From Uloborus plumipes (Eukaryota; Arthropoda; Arachnida; Araneae; Uloboridae), in NCBI GenBank assembly GCA_038373865.1, contig JAXGGA010002209.1, positions 1 through 64,000 on the forward strand: 64,000 nucleotides of DNA, read 5' to 3'. The position numbers were made by a program, and so were the translations under genes. Positions 35,270 to 45,819 of this stretch are shown here, piece after piece. The notes beneath the pieces were generated by a model. That model ran no database searches, was not told where the DNA came from, and saw only the letters and a list, made by a program, of their open reading frames with translations. The stretch's first letter is position 1. Every line of letters starts with the position of its first letter.

Positions 35270-35670
35270 CAGTTTTCTTTTATCCCACGAATCCTCCTTT
35301 GCACCGAAATAAACGCTTCGCAGAAACGACATGCAGCAGACCCATTACAGCCCTCGGGAACACAATAAAAGTGCTTACACGGTATTCATAGTGCATAAAA
35401 AAATCAATCTTGGTTATTGGAAATAGCTGTCCTTGAAGGCGATCGGCGACCGAAACTTCGGGAGCGACATGGTTCCAATTTTCGGCGACATTACTCAGAT
35501 TCGATGCTCAATTTTTGATGTATTTATGGGGAGCTGTCAAATTAGTAGGCGATGGAGAATATGTTTGCTGCAAGCTTTGCGGTTCGAACTGGTTTTAGGC
35601 TTCACGAAAGTTTAAAAGGACGATTAAATTCCGCTGTTGTAGCTGGGAAATTCCACGGGGGCAACTGACT
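35270..35670. other. Higher-GC block whose 3' part is duplicated
   Basis: The block is less AT-rich than its neighbours. About 35498-35578 has a diverged direct copy at 36934-37018 on the other side of the triple TE nest (shared phrases CAATTTTTGATGTATTTATG and GAGAATATGTTTGC). The 60-residue frame here is not supported as coding because the duplicate does not preserve it clearly. It may be non-coding DNA duplicated locally. Confidence 0.35.
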
Positions 35671-35903
35671 GACACTTTTAAAGCAGAACAGTACGTATTT
35701 TGTAACATTAAACGCAAAGTATACCTTGTAAAAATGATCTCTTTTCCTGGATTACTGCATTTTATAAGCTGACTTTATTGGTATAATTGAACTCTTAAAA
35801 CACATATTGGATTACTTTTAAAAAGAATTAAAAGGCATTGTAACTGGATGATATTCTATTTTTTCTATACGTCAGCCAGTTACCATACTTTGAACAAATT
35901 AAC

Positions 35904-36777
35904 CCTACACTGCATAGCGTTGCCAATTGGATACATGGACTATTTTTCCTTATGACCATACATAAGGCAACTCAAGCATAAAAAGCAAGTATCAGGTATC
36001 TATAAAGTAAATACAGGGTGTCCACTCCAATCGTGGACCAATAGCTAATTTCTAAACCGTTAGAGATAAGCATATAGTTTATTTAGGAAAAAATCTCCAA
36101 ATTACGAAAGGAATTTTGGGTCCATTCAATGTTTTTCAAAAAATCAAATTTTGAAAGAGTTGCGAAATTTAAATTTTTATACAGCCCCCGAGTCCTATCA
36201 ATCATATTTAGCAAAACATTCTTGACACTGTAACGTTTAAAACTAAAAAAAAATCACTCTTCTACCACAAAAATTGACCGAGTTATGACGTTTTGAAAAA
36301 TCAAGATTTTGAAGGATTTCGCAAACGGTCCCTTAAGTGATCTCTCGATGACGTCATAAAACAATGCAAAATCTTGATTTTTCAAAACGTCATAACTCGG
36401 TCAATTTTTGTGGTAGAAGAGTGATTTTTTTTTAGTTTTAAACGTTACAGTGTCAAGAATGTTTTGCTAAATATGATTGATAGGACTCGGGGGCTGTATA
36501 AAAATTTAAATTTCGTAACTCTTTCAAAATTTGATTTTTTTGAAAAACATTGAATGGACCCAAAATTCCTTTCGTAATTTGGAGATTTTTTCCTAAATAA
36601 ACTATATGCTTATCTCTAACGGTTTAGAAATTAGCTATTGGTCCACGATTGGAGTGGACACCCTGTATAACCATCTATCGTCAAACTAATTTTTTAAAAA
36701 TGTGTTTCACTGTTTTCTTATTACACTAAAAAACATATTTATGTCTTTCAAAGAACAAAAAATCATGCAGTGTAGGG
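35904..36777. mobile_element. TTAA-flanked MITE, middle of the nest
   Basis: CCCTACACTGCAT (35904-35916) and ATGCAGTGTAGGG (36765-36777) are exact inverted copies, with TTAA on each side (35900-35903 and 36778-36781). CCCT-type ends with TTAA are piggyBac-like. Without its insert it is about 220 bp. Confidence 0.85.
36014..36665. mobile_element. Giant foldback MITE with arms of about 298 bp
   Basis: The arms at 36014-36311 and 36367-36665 are almost perfect inverted copies around a 55-bp loop. The ends read CAGGGTGTCCACTCCAATCG, flanked by TA (36012-36013 and 36666-36667), as in Tc1/mariner/IS630-type insertion. The loop contains TGACGTCA (36349-36356). A transcript through it would form a hairpin of nearly 300 bp. 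Confidence 0.92.
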
Positions 36778-37018
36778 TTAAAAAATAGATTCAAAATGCA
36801 TTTAGGAAATTTCATTAAACCATGAAATTCAGCTTAAAAAATACAATGATCCGGGTGAAAAGTTGTTTTCAAAAAGCAAATTTTGTGTTTAATATTACAA
36901 AATACTGTTCTGCTTTAAAAATGAGTCATTTACATTATTCAGATGCGATGCTTAATTTTTGATGTATTTATGGAGAGCTATCAAACTAAAAGGCGGTAGA
37001 GAATATGTTTGCAAAGCT

Positions 37019-38213
37019 ACTGTCCATCCGTGAAAGCCGAGCCTAGCACTCGCCAGCCATTCCACTTTAAAAAGGGCTGACGGGTTGTAAGTGGGAACTT
37101 TCCGAAGTTTTCAATTTAAAACTTGCATTTTTATCCTTTTGACACGTTCAGCTAAACTATGTATTAGAAATTAGCATCGATCTGCGTTGTTTGATACGGC
37201 TCAAAATGCTTCTTATTATTCTTCCCCTGTTTGTTATCTTACCTATCACCCCTATTTTGGTAAGATCAGAGAAGACCTGACGCATGCGTAAATACGCGGC
37301 GGAAGGTTTTACCTAAGAAAAATCAGACAGTATATCCGTTCGCATTTAAGATTATTCTTTTCATGTTACAAAAGAAAGGCCAACAGGAGGAAACATTTTG
37401 CTCAGAATGTTCTTCAACAAATAGAACAAGCGAGTTTCAGGTGTAAAATTTGCACTACAACAATTGAAGTAAATAATTATACTCCCCTACCCCGTTTCTA
37501 AAACTTTTCCGATAACGCGTGTTGCCCTAACCGGTATACACCTAGAAAAAAAAAATCGTTTGGTTTCTTTGCAGAAAGATGCTTTATGCCGTAAAAACCG
37601 ATTTACAGATTTGGACAAGACAGTTGGAAAAACAAGATCGGGGAAGCATTGGTTGAATACGATTTAAACAGCAGAATTATTTTTCAGAAAATATGAGAGT
37701 TGGAATAAAATATTTTACAGAGGTAATTCTGAAGTTATTATTTTCTCTTAAAAAATTAACTGCTGTCTATTATCTCTGGAATAACATTTTAATGTAACCG
37801 TTATTTTTCATTGAAATAATATTTTTTTCAATGACATTTTATTTTGATTTATTTGGGAGGGGGGATGTGTTTATTTTTATTTGATTGAAAGGGAAAACTC
37901 AGTAAAAACCAGTTATATAATTTTCAACCAGATAAGCTAGTCTATTATTCAGTGCTAAATTGCTTGATATTTAATCTTAGAAATATATTTTTGAAGAAGA
38001 ATTTTTTCGACCTTCTGCACTTTTCCGCACATTATAAATGTAATGCTTCATTACAGGCCACTTAACACATTACTTTGCATCATTATTGAAAAAATATTGC
38101 ATGCAAAGAATGTAATAAAAGATTACTAAATAAAAGATTTTATTATTATTATTATTATTTTTGCTATGTTATCTTATTCTACAACAAACACGTTTGCAAT
38201 TTAATATTGATTC
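37019..38213. other. Non-coding stretch, nothing firmly recognised
   Basis: A CpG-richer part lies at about 37140-37330 and a G-tract near 37856. There are no terminal repeats or exons I can support. Confidence 0.45.
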
Positions 38214-38216
38214 TTA

Positions 38217-38653
38217 GGCAGGGATTCAAGTGAAACAGCACTGCGATCGCTTCGAATTGCAATCGCTACTGGAAGTGAATTACATTATCATCAACTTAAC
38301 TTGGCATGACGTCACTACGGGTGGAGCCAATAAGAGCTCACAAGCACTCAGCGATCTCCTCTTATTCGCCAAGTAGGCTGTGACGTTTTATCTAGCTCGT
38401 TTTTCATTGGCAAACGTCATGCTGACGTCACGATGTTTTTATCAAGAAACGTTCTAATGTAATTCATTCCCGTTCTAATGTAATTCATTTCGCCTACTTG
38501 GCGAATAAGAGGAGATCTCTGAGCGCTTGTGAGCTCTTATTGGCTCCACCCGTAGTGACGTCATGTCAAGTTAAGTTGATGATAATGTAATTCACTTCCA
38601 GTAGCGATTGCAATTCGAAGCGATCGCAGTGCTGTTTCACTTGAATCCCTGCC
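38217..38653. mobile_element. PIF/Harbinger-like MITE, copy C (palindromic double)
   Basis: GGCAGGGATTCAAGTGAAAC ends flanked by TTA (38214-38216 and 38654-38656). Unlike copy B, the interior is a head-to-head pair: the block from TCATCAACTTAACTTGGC to AGGCTGTGACG appears once in each orientation (38290-38385 and 38490-38590). The whole unit is therefore a long palindrome. It carries three TGACGTCA sites (38307, 38423, 38556). Confidence 0.88.
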
Positions 38654-38659
38654 TTAGAC

Positions 38660-39190
38660 CTTCAGCTTGAAAAGACTTCCCTCATATACTGTGAATTAAA
38701 AATCTTTTTTATTCGATAAGACTCTAATTTTTGAAATTAGTAAGTTGTAATGTGTCTAATTTCTCAGTAAGAATAATTATTTTGTGTTTCGCATTCAAAC
38801 GTGTTAACAATCGCGTTTTCAGATCTAATGAAAGAAGATTTAACTACTTCCAAAGAAGCTATTGTTTGAGATTTATCTGGATAGTCTATACCAAAAAATC
38901 AAAAGATAGCCATAAAATTCACTTAACGAGTATTTGATAAACAGAAGGACAGACACTACAAAAATCAAAACGAAGAAGTCATGAAATCAATACAGATCTT
39001 AATCAACAGTTTTTATCAGAATGCTATTGCAGTTCTTACAAGTGGCATGAAGCATTTTTTCCTCTAAAATGAGTATTATTGCGACGAACATCAAACATTG
39101 TTCGTATTTAAGAGCTGAAAAAAGATTTAAATTAAATAGGTACTAAGAAAAATTCATACAATATTAAACAACTTACGAAAATATGATAAA
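38660..39190. other. AT-rich non-coding DNA, nothing recognised
   Basis: Short frames only, no repeat ends. Confidence 0.5.
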
Positions 39191-39213
39191 CTAGGTGACC
39201 CGTGCGGAATTCC

Positions 39214-39269
<56 letters not shown>

Positions 39270-39944
39270 CTAAACTTAAAATTTAATACGACAATTTTTA
39301 TTGGCTTCATTTGCACAACATCGCCATCTACTGCCGTCGTTCTGACAACTTTTCAAAGAGATCAAAGACACGTTCACTTTTACAACTACTACAAAAGTGA
39401 TACCCTATATTAAAATCAAATACCCAAGGCTACTACTAAACTAAATACTAACGTTATCGCAAAACTACCATAGTATTTTGAAACAATAAAAGTTACAACT
39501 AAGGTTTACCGAGCTAAGCCTTGGCTTGAAATGTCGCATTTAAAATTGATTTGAACAACAATGTAACGATTTTAACAGTTGAGCAAAAAATTTAACTTTT
39601 TCAAACTTCAATCGCTTATAAGTCGCTTAAACGTGTATTTTCGAGATTCTCGTTACGCGGCGCTAGCGGAGAAACGTTCTAAAGAACGCATTTTTTTTTT
39701 ATCTTTCGAATGAAATCAAAATGGAGACGATACGACAATTATTTCGCTAGATAGAGTCAATTTTGTGCCCAAAAATTGAAGTTCGAATAAAAAACGAACC
39801 GACACTTTTTAGAGGGTGGGTCTAATTTTCGTCAATAGCCCGCGGGATAAGCTTCAAAATCATAAATTTTCTTGCAATTCGATAAAGAAATGAGCGAGTT
39901 TCGACCGGGTATAGGATTCGGCTTAGAGAAATAATATATGGAGA
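39191..39944 (-). mobile_element. Helitron, family 2 (754 bp, copy 1)
   Basis: On the minus strand it begins TC (TCTCCATATATTATTTCTC) and ends with a perfect palindromic hairpin GCGGAATTCCGC, a spacer, and CTAG, between A and T. A run of about 50 A lies next to the hairpin (39216-39266), and it creates a false poly-Lys frame. It is about 95% like the copy at 44794-45564 over CACTACAAAAGTGATACCC through CGGCTTAGAGAAATAATA. Confidence 0.85.
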
Positions 39945-40320
39945 TTACAAGAACTATAAAGCACTTATCTTGCTCAGTGTGCTTTCAAAATTATCTTTGT
40001 TGTTCCATCCCTTCTGAATTTCAGTTGTAGCATCTTTTTAGTAATTCGAAAGAAATTAAAAAGTTAAACCGTGTATAATTTTACAAATAACGAAAAATTC
40101 AAAAATATAAAAAAAAAAAAAAAAAAAAAAATCCGCCAACAATGTGAGGGAAAACAAAATCTTTTCTTCATCTTAAATAGCAGAATGCGAACTTTTCTTC
40201 TCTCGTTGCCATGGTAATTACAAGGAAAAAATATTGTGCTGCCATTAAATAATTATAAAAAGATAAATTTACTGATACCCAACGTTGTGCTATCTTTTAG
40301 TGCATTTTATCCGTCTGTTT
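39945..40320. other. AT-rich non-coding DNA with an A-tract
   Basis: The A-tract lies at 40109-40130. No other feature is supported. Confidence 0.5.
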
Positions 40321-40322
40321 TA

Positions 40323-40490
40323 GGGCCGAATTCAAGTGAAACACCATTGCAGTCGCTTCGAGGCGATCGCATATTGCAACCGCTACTGTAAGTCGAATTC
40401 AAGTGAATTCGTTTCACTTGAATCCAAATTTTGGAATTTGCGATTGCATTGGTGAGTTGCGATCGTCCGTGTTTCACTTGAATTCCTGCC
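40323..40490. mobile_element. PIF/Harbinger-like MITE, copy D (short, 168 bp)
   Basis: Ends GGGCCGAATTCAAGTGAAAC and GTTTCACTTGAATTCCTGCC with TTA (40320-40322) and TAA (40491-40493) flanks. The middle block of the family is deleted, and two inward-facing end sequences (AATTCAAGTGAATTCGTTTC) lie near its centre. Confidence 0.8.
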
Positions 40491-40493
40491 TAA

Positions 40494-41387
40494 AACCCAC
40501 ATCATAAATGTAGGTATACTTCAGCACCTCTTTAGTCAAATGAGGCATCTGGACAAAATTTCTTAAATCACCGCAAGGTGGCGTATGTAAACTTTACAAT
40601 TAAAAATATTTCTACGAATTTTCTCAGAAGTAAATGGATTCTATGAATATCTCTTTCAGTAACTACTTAGAATTAATTGACTTAATTTCAACAATTAAAA
40701 AGTAAGTTTTAAAAAACGGCATTTTAAGAAAACATTTAATTTTAAAAAAGCCGTCTGGTTTTTATTACTGCTCATATTAATAAAATTTAACTTTTTAAAG
40801 AAGGCATTATTATTCCATTGTTTCTCTTAAATACGTTTTCTCTCACCAGATGGCAATAGTCTTTTTGATACGTAAAGAGTAGCATTTATGTAATATCAAC
40901 AATCATCGTGATAGTCCTAAATTAAATAACTTAGCTATGATAAAACTACAACTTACTGTTTTTACTTGGTTTTTTTAAGAGCTCTAAGCTAATACTAAAA
41001 TGAAATTGATTTTAATTTGCAGATAACCTTCAATTTACACGGTTATGCGTAAAAGTACGAAATTCACTCTCGTGTCTCGTTAAAAAATTGTTAGTTTGCA
41101 GTCTAAACGTTAGAATTTTTGCCGTTCTCCATCCGTAAAACTCAAAATAGTAAAAGTAAACCAAATAAAATTCAACTAAAACCTTTAGGACAGCAAAACG
41201 TTTTTTTTTTTTTTTGGTCAGAAGAACAAAGTTAGTCTTCTAATCAAAAAATTAAATAAACCGTCATACACTTTAGAAATATCTAGAAAGTCTTAAGAAA
41301 ATATTTTTCGCATTCATATCACTCAATTAGGATAGTATATATTTTAAAACAACGAAATATTTGGAACAATTTTATTTTTTAACTGAC
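40494..41387. other. AT-rich non-coding DNA, nothing recognised
   Basis: No ends, exon signals or tandem structure. T-tract near 41203-41215. Confidence 0.5.
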
Positions 41388-41750
41388 TTCAACAAAGGAG
41401 GAGGTTATCAATTCAAAGCGTATACTTTTTTGTTTGTTCGCACATAACATCTGATCTACTGAACCGATTTGGACGATTTTTTTTTAATCGATAGGAGATG
41501 GTGTAACTTAGGTACCATGTACTCATATGACGATATTTGTTCACTAGAAAAAAAGTTATTATGGAAAACAGTAAATTTCATGTCATTTCCCTATTAAATG
41601 ATTAAATTTTCAATCCATTGTTGCTGCCTCGCAACAGCAATATTAATAGTAATCATGATGAAAATTTTGAACCAAGGCTTAACTAAATCTAACATGAAAC
41701 TCATTAGCGGCAACGTACGTAGTATGTGTTAAAATCTTATGAACAACAAG
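41388..41750. mobile_element. Repeat fragments (arthropod GACTTCAACAAAGGAGGAGG type; Helitron family 4 piece)
   Basis: GACTTCAACAAAGGAGGAGG followed by TTATCAATTCAAAGC is a start commonly seen in arthropod interspersed repeats, recalled and not searched. From about 41590 the text matches the family-4 Helitron interior (AAGGCTTAACTAAATC; CATGAAACTCATTAGCGG; CGTACGTAG). No complete element is bounded. Confidence 0.5.
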
Positions 41751-41883
41751 AAACTAGAATTGCTTTGAAATATAAATTAGTTGACAAACCGTTGATATTT
41801 AAATGGCTTTGATTAAGCTAGTACACAAATAAATACCAGAGAATAACAAACTTATTTTTTAATGTCAATCGTTTATAATTTTA

Positions 41884-42205
41884 GGCAGGAATTCAAGTGA
41901 AACACCATTGCAATCGCTTCGATGCGATCGCAAATTACGAACGCAAATTCCCAAATTTGGATAAGTTGCAACAGCTATATATGCTAATCGCACTGACGTC
42001 ACAACGGGTGGAGACAATAAGAGCTCACAAGCAGTCAGCGATCTCCTCTTATTCGCCAAGTAGGCTGTGACGTTTTTTCTAGCTCGTTTTTCATAGGCAA
42101 ACGTCACGCTGACGTCACGATGTTTTTATCAAGAAACGGTCTAATGTAATTCACTTCCAGTAGCGATTGCAATTTGCGATCGCCTGTTTTACTTGAATTC
42201 CTACC
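41884..42205. mobile_element. PIF/Harbinger-like MITE, copy E (322 bp)
   Basis: GGCAGGAATTCAAGTGAAAC ends, TTA flanks (41881-41883 and 42206-42208). Contains two TGACGTCA sites (41994-42001 and 42110-42117) and the AAGTAGGCTGTGACG block in inverse orientation to copy B. Confidence 0.87.
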
Positions 42206-42334
42206 TTAGACGCGTTGATAGTTTCTTCTTTTTTTTTTTTCAGTTTATTTTATAGAGCATTTACTTAAGAAAATTCGGTGAAATTCCGTAATGGAAACAT
42301 TACCTTATTTCATAAGTACACTTACACTAAAAAG

Positions 42335-42793
42335 AATAAAATAAAATGATTTTGGAAAAAAATAGAACCGACTTCAGTTGGAAATTGCTCTAAAAAGTAA
42401 AAAATAATTTTTTTCTTTGAACACCATCGAAAGTACTTTTAAACATAAGTTTTGAAGTCGGCGCAAAAACGATAGGTCAAATGATATTTAACCATATTTT
42501 GCCAACATTTTTCAGAGAAACCATTGAAAATTAAAAGAAGAATATTTGTACCATTACATGAATGTGCGGTAATGAATGAAACGCATGCTAATGCTTTTAA
42601 AGAACCTGGATCCATTAAAATGTATATAGTTGAATTATAGTTGCGTATGATTCTATACATTGTTTTGCGCCGACTTCAAAACTTATGTTTAAAAGTAGTT
42701 TCGATGGTGTTCAAAGAAAAAAAAATATTTTTTACTTTTTAGAGCAATTTCCAACTGAAGTCGGTTCTATTTTTTTCCAAAATTATTTTATTT
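42335..42793. mobile_element. Foldback MITE with arms of about 130 bp
   Basis: The arms (42335-42468 and 42663-42793) run through TAGAACCGACTTCAGTTGG, GAACACCATCGAAA and TTTTGAAGTCGGCGCAAAA in inverted order. Central spacer about 195 bp. The plus-strand frames here are incidental. The CCGACTTCA ends resemble the repeat start near 41392. Confidence 0.82.
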
Positions 42794-43216
42794 ATGATTG
42801 GACAAGGAAACGGTGTCAAAGAGTTTTGCAAATAAAATACAATAGACGCCACTTAATGTGATCACATTTGGACGCAAGTGATTTGATAACAATAACAGAT
42901 TATAATAAGCGATAAAAGTTGAAGGGTAGTTCAGGCTCATAATTTTAATAGGCACATAATTACGGCGCTACGGACTTTTTCCCCACTTAGCTTTAGCAAC
43001 AATGGTTAAATGCAAACGGTGAAAATTGCTTTGTGCTTAAACTATATTTCTATTGAAAAATCAATGTTAATAAAGCAACGATTTTCACTTTTTTGCTTCA
43101 TTGTATGTAGAATCTTATTTCACATCGACCCATTAAAACAGTATTCTATAAAACAAATTCCTTCACTATTATTTAGCATCGTGAAAAGAGCGCGAGTCCC
43201 ATCCTTTTCATGTATC
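42794..43216. other. AT-rich non-coding DNA, nothing recognised
   Basis: No supported feature. Confidence 0.45.
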
Positions 43217-43288
43217 CGACAACCGTTTTCGCCCTCTACTGAAAAATGACGAACATGGACTTACGTTAGTCTGGTTCTGAGGTACAGA
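43217..43288. mobile_element. Half of the 25565-25714 foldback MITE
   Basis: CTACTGAAAAATGACGAA, then GACTTACGTTAGTCTGG and TCTGAGGTACAGA match one arm of the 150-bp foldback. The partner arm is absent. Confidence 0.85.
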
Positions 43289-43559
43289 ATTGACGATACG
43301 GTTTCATTTGATGAAACTGTATGCACATTTTTGCATCTCTGAATTCTATTTAAACAGTCGACTGTATGTTTTGGCAACGAGTTCTGAGTCGGTTATCTTG
43401 TCAGTTGTATATTTTGTTATGTTGATTTTTAAATACATTTCTTTTAATTTAATTCTTGCATACAGAATAAATGCATCTACTATTTTTATAAGTATGGCAG
43501 TCATTTCTATTATTGCTACACCAATGAAAGACACTGCTGAAACTCTGCTAGTTATTTGA

Positions 43560-43990
43560 ACAGACCGGAACAAAAGCCGCAGAGGTTCAGGTCCGGATCC
43601 TTATTAGGGTTGTTTAATTTGAAGTGCGCGACTCAAAGCCGAGGGAGAGAGAGATAGCATCTCGGCGATCAGACAGTAGAAGTCACCAGAAATTAATTAA
43701 AGCAACCACCTTTCATCGGAAAAGCAATTAACTGCCAGCAAAAGCAAACCTGGCGTTTTTCCTTGTTTCCCTTCCCATATTTACCAAAGTTTTTCATTCT
43801 GCGCCCGGCGAGAGAAGTCGATAAGCATTACAAAGGGCTGCTCGGCCCACATGTTTCCACAGAGGGAACGAAATTATTGATTTCGCTAAAAATAAACCCC
43901 TTTCGCCTTGAATAACGCCGCATATATTATTGCTCTAATCAGGGCAGCTGTCAGCATCCATCCTCACTCGTATATGCGTGTGTATATGGG
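43560..43990. promoter_or_regulatory. Candidate intronic regulatory block
   Basis: A non-repetitive, GC-balanced stretch in AT-rich surroundings with several homeodomain-type sites (AATTAATTAA, GCAATTAACTG) and CAGGGCAGCTGTCAG. No frame or splice pattern suggests an exon, and no repeat ends bound it. The regulatory role is an inference from composition alone. Confidence 0.3.
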
Positions 43991-44041
43991 GATATTATCG
44001 TAACGTGAAGCACATCCAATTGTGAAAAAAAAAAGTTTTCC

Positions 44042-44768
44042 CACATTATAAAAAATGAATGTTGTTTTTACAGTATGATACAGCTAATTTTTTTTTTTTA
44101 GTAATAAACTGCAAAAACTGGTAGTTTTACAGTATTAAGCAGTGGGCCGTGGTGGCCCGATCGGTAAGGCATCGGACTCGTGTCCGGAGGGACCCGGGTT
44201 CGAAACCCAGCCGATCAAAGATCCACCGCCTTGATTAATGGTGGCTGGGAGGCGTTAAAAATGTCGTGGTCACAAAGTCCTCCAAGTGAAACGATACCTC
44301 TGGGGGTGCTGGGCCCTAGGGTTTGCTCGACCCTAGGTTCTGGTTCAAAATTAAGAACAGAGCGCTCTTCAGGGTCCTATCCCGGTTAAACCACGAAGCT
44401 GTGGTAGGTACGGGGGACCCTGGAGAGTGTGAAGTGAAGTATTAAGCAGTAAAATTTCGACTTTTACAGTACTATACTGTAAAATTGCTACTTTTATAGT
44501 TTATTACCGTGCATTTTACAGTTATACACTGAAACCTCTGCTGACAGAGATATACTGTTCCTTTTACAGTATAATACAGCTAAATTTTATGGCAATAAAC
44601 TGTAAAATTTCTAACTTTACGATAAGAGACTGTAAAATTTCTAACTTTACGATAGGAGACTGTAAAATTGTTAGTTTTACAGTTTATTACTGTGCATTTC
44701 GCAGTTTTAAAGTGGAACCTCTGTTGCCAATATTATACTGTAAAAACAACGGGTCATTTTTTGCAGTG
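44042..44768. mobile_element. CACTG-ended MITE, second copy, interrupted by a SINE
   Basis: The internal modules TTTTACAGTTTATTACCGTG and ACCTCTGCTG match 25250-25563, and the right end TTTTTTGCAGTG is intact. The left end (CACATTATAAAAAATG) is mutated. An extra repeat of CTGTAAAATTTCTAACTTTA (44600-44650) is present. The SINE occupies 44144-44437. Confidence 0.65.
44144..44437 (+). mobile_element. tRNA-derived SINE with perfect target duplication
   Basis: The tRNA-like head has A-box text TGGCCCGATCGG (44152 onward) and a perfect B box GGTTCGAAACC (44197-44207). The 13-bp sequence AGTATTAAGCAGT is duplicated exactly on both sides (44131-44143 and 44438-44450). The 3' end is GGAGAGTGTGAAGTGA with no poly(A), which suggests priming by a LINE that recognises a specific 3' tail. 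The good B box and perfect duplication point to recent insertion. Confidence 0.85.
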
Positions 44769-44793
44769 CATTGCTTAACCCATTAATGCCTGA

Positions 44794-45564
44794 CTAGGTG
44801 ACCCGTGCGGAATTCCGCAAAAAAAAAAAAAAAAAAATCTAAACTTAAAATTGAGTTATTCAGGTTCAAAGATTTCAGTCCTCGATTGGATGTGTTAGAT
44901 TTGGTGTCTTAGTTTCGCTACCCTGCTAAGGCAGTTTATTTTAAAACATTGGTTGTCGTGGTATAAAACAGAGGATACCTTTCTGCCCCCATTACGATAA
45001 AAAAACCACTACAAAAGTGATACCCTATATTAAAATCAAATACCCAAGGCTACTACTAAACTAAATACTAACGTTATCGCAAAACTACCATAGTATTTTG
45101 AAACAATAAAAGTTACAATTAAGGTTTACCGAGCTAAGCCTTAGCTTGAAATGTCGCATTTAAAATTGATTTGAACAACAATGGTAACGATTTTGACAGT
45201 TGAACAAAAAATTTAACTTTTTCAAACTTCAATCGCTTATAAGTCGCTTAAACGTGGATTTTCGAGATTCTCGTTACGCGGCGCTAGCGGAGAAACGTTC
45301 TAAAGAACGCATTTTTTTTTAATCTTTCGAATTAAATCAAAATGGAGACGATACGACAATTATTTCGCTAGATAGAGTCAATTTTGTGCCCAAAAATTGA
45401 AGTTCGAATAAAAACGAACCGACACTTTTTAGAGGGTGGGTCTAATTTTCGTCAATAGCCCGCAGGATAAGCTTCAAAATCATACATTTTCATGCAATTC
45501 GATAAAGAAATGAGCGAGTTTCGACCGGGTATAGGAATCGGCTTAGAGAAATAATACATAGAGA
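44794..45564 (-). mobile_element. Helitron, family 2 (771 bp, copy 2)
   Basis: Minus-strand Helitron with 3' hairpin GCGGAATTCCGC and CTAG at 44794-44797 and 5' TC at 45563-45564. It sits exactly between CCTGA and TATTTT of the split MITE, so the A|T target of Helitrons is reproduced. Compared with copy 1 the A-tract is shorter and about 130 bp next to it differ. Confidence 0.9.
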
Positions 45565-45819
45565 TATTTTTTTTCCAAATATATTTTGTACTAGCAGTAT
45601 CCGCACGGCGATGCCCGTGCAACAAATGTAAAGGAAGTTAACTAAATAAAGTTTAATTCACTTTAACCCTCTAAAGTAAAGTTATTATATTTGATTCAAA
45701 TGTGCTCCCCAACCTTTTGAATTCCACTAAAAGTCATATTAAAGTTTAAATCAATTCGCCAAATAAACGTTTCAATGGAACTTTTGAGATAACTGTAGTG
45801 GCAAGATTTTCGAAAACTC

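Larger units (their letters stand above)
35682..36914. mobile_element. TTAA-flanked TIR element, outermost of a triple nest
   Basis: AGCAGAACAGTA at the left and its complement at the right extend about 40 bp with few changes (TATTTTGTAAnATTAAAC). TTAA flanks both sides (35678-35681 and 36915-36918). Without the nested material it is about 350 bp. TTAA duplication suggests a piggyBac- or Kolobok-type element. Confidence 0.75.

Noticed and set aside
39195..39413. Plus-strand poly-Lys frame
   Set aside because: Translation of the A-tract next to the Helitron 3' hairpin.
17968..42205. Regularly recurring GCGATCGC/GGCAGG repeats as a CRISPR-like or satellite array
   Set aside because: The copies are separate MITEs with their own 3-bp duplications, at irregular spacing and mixed orientation, in a eukaryotic genome.
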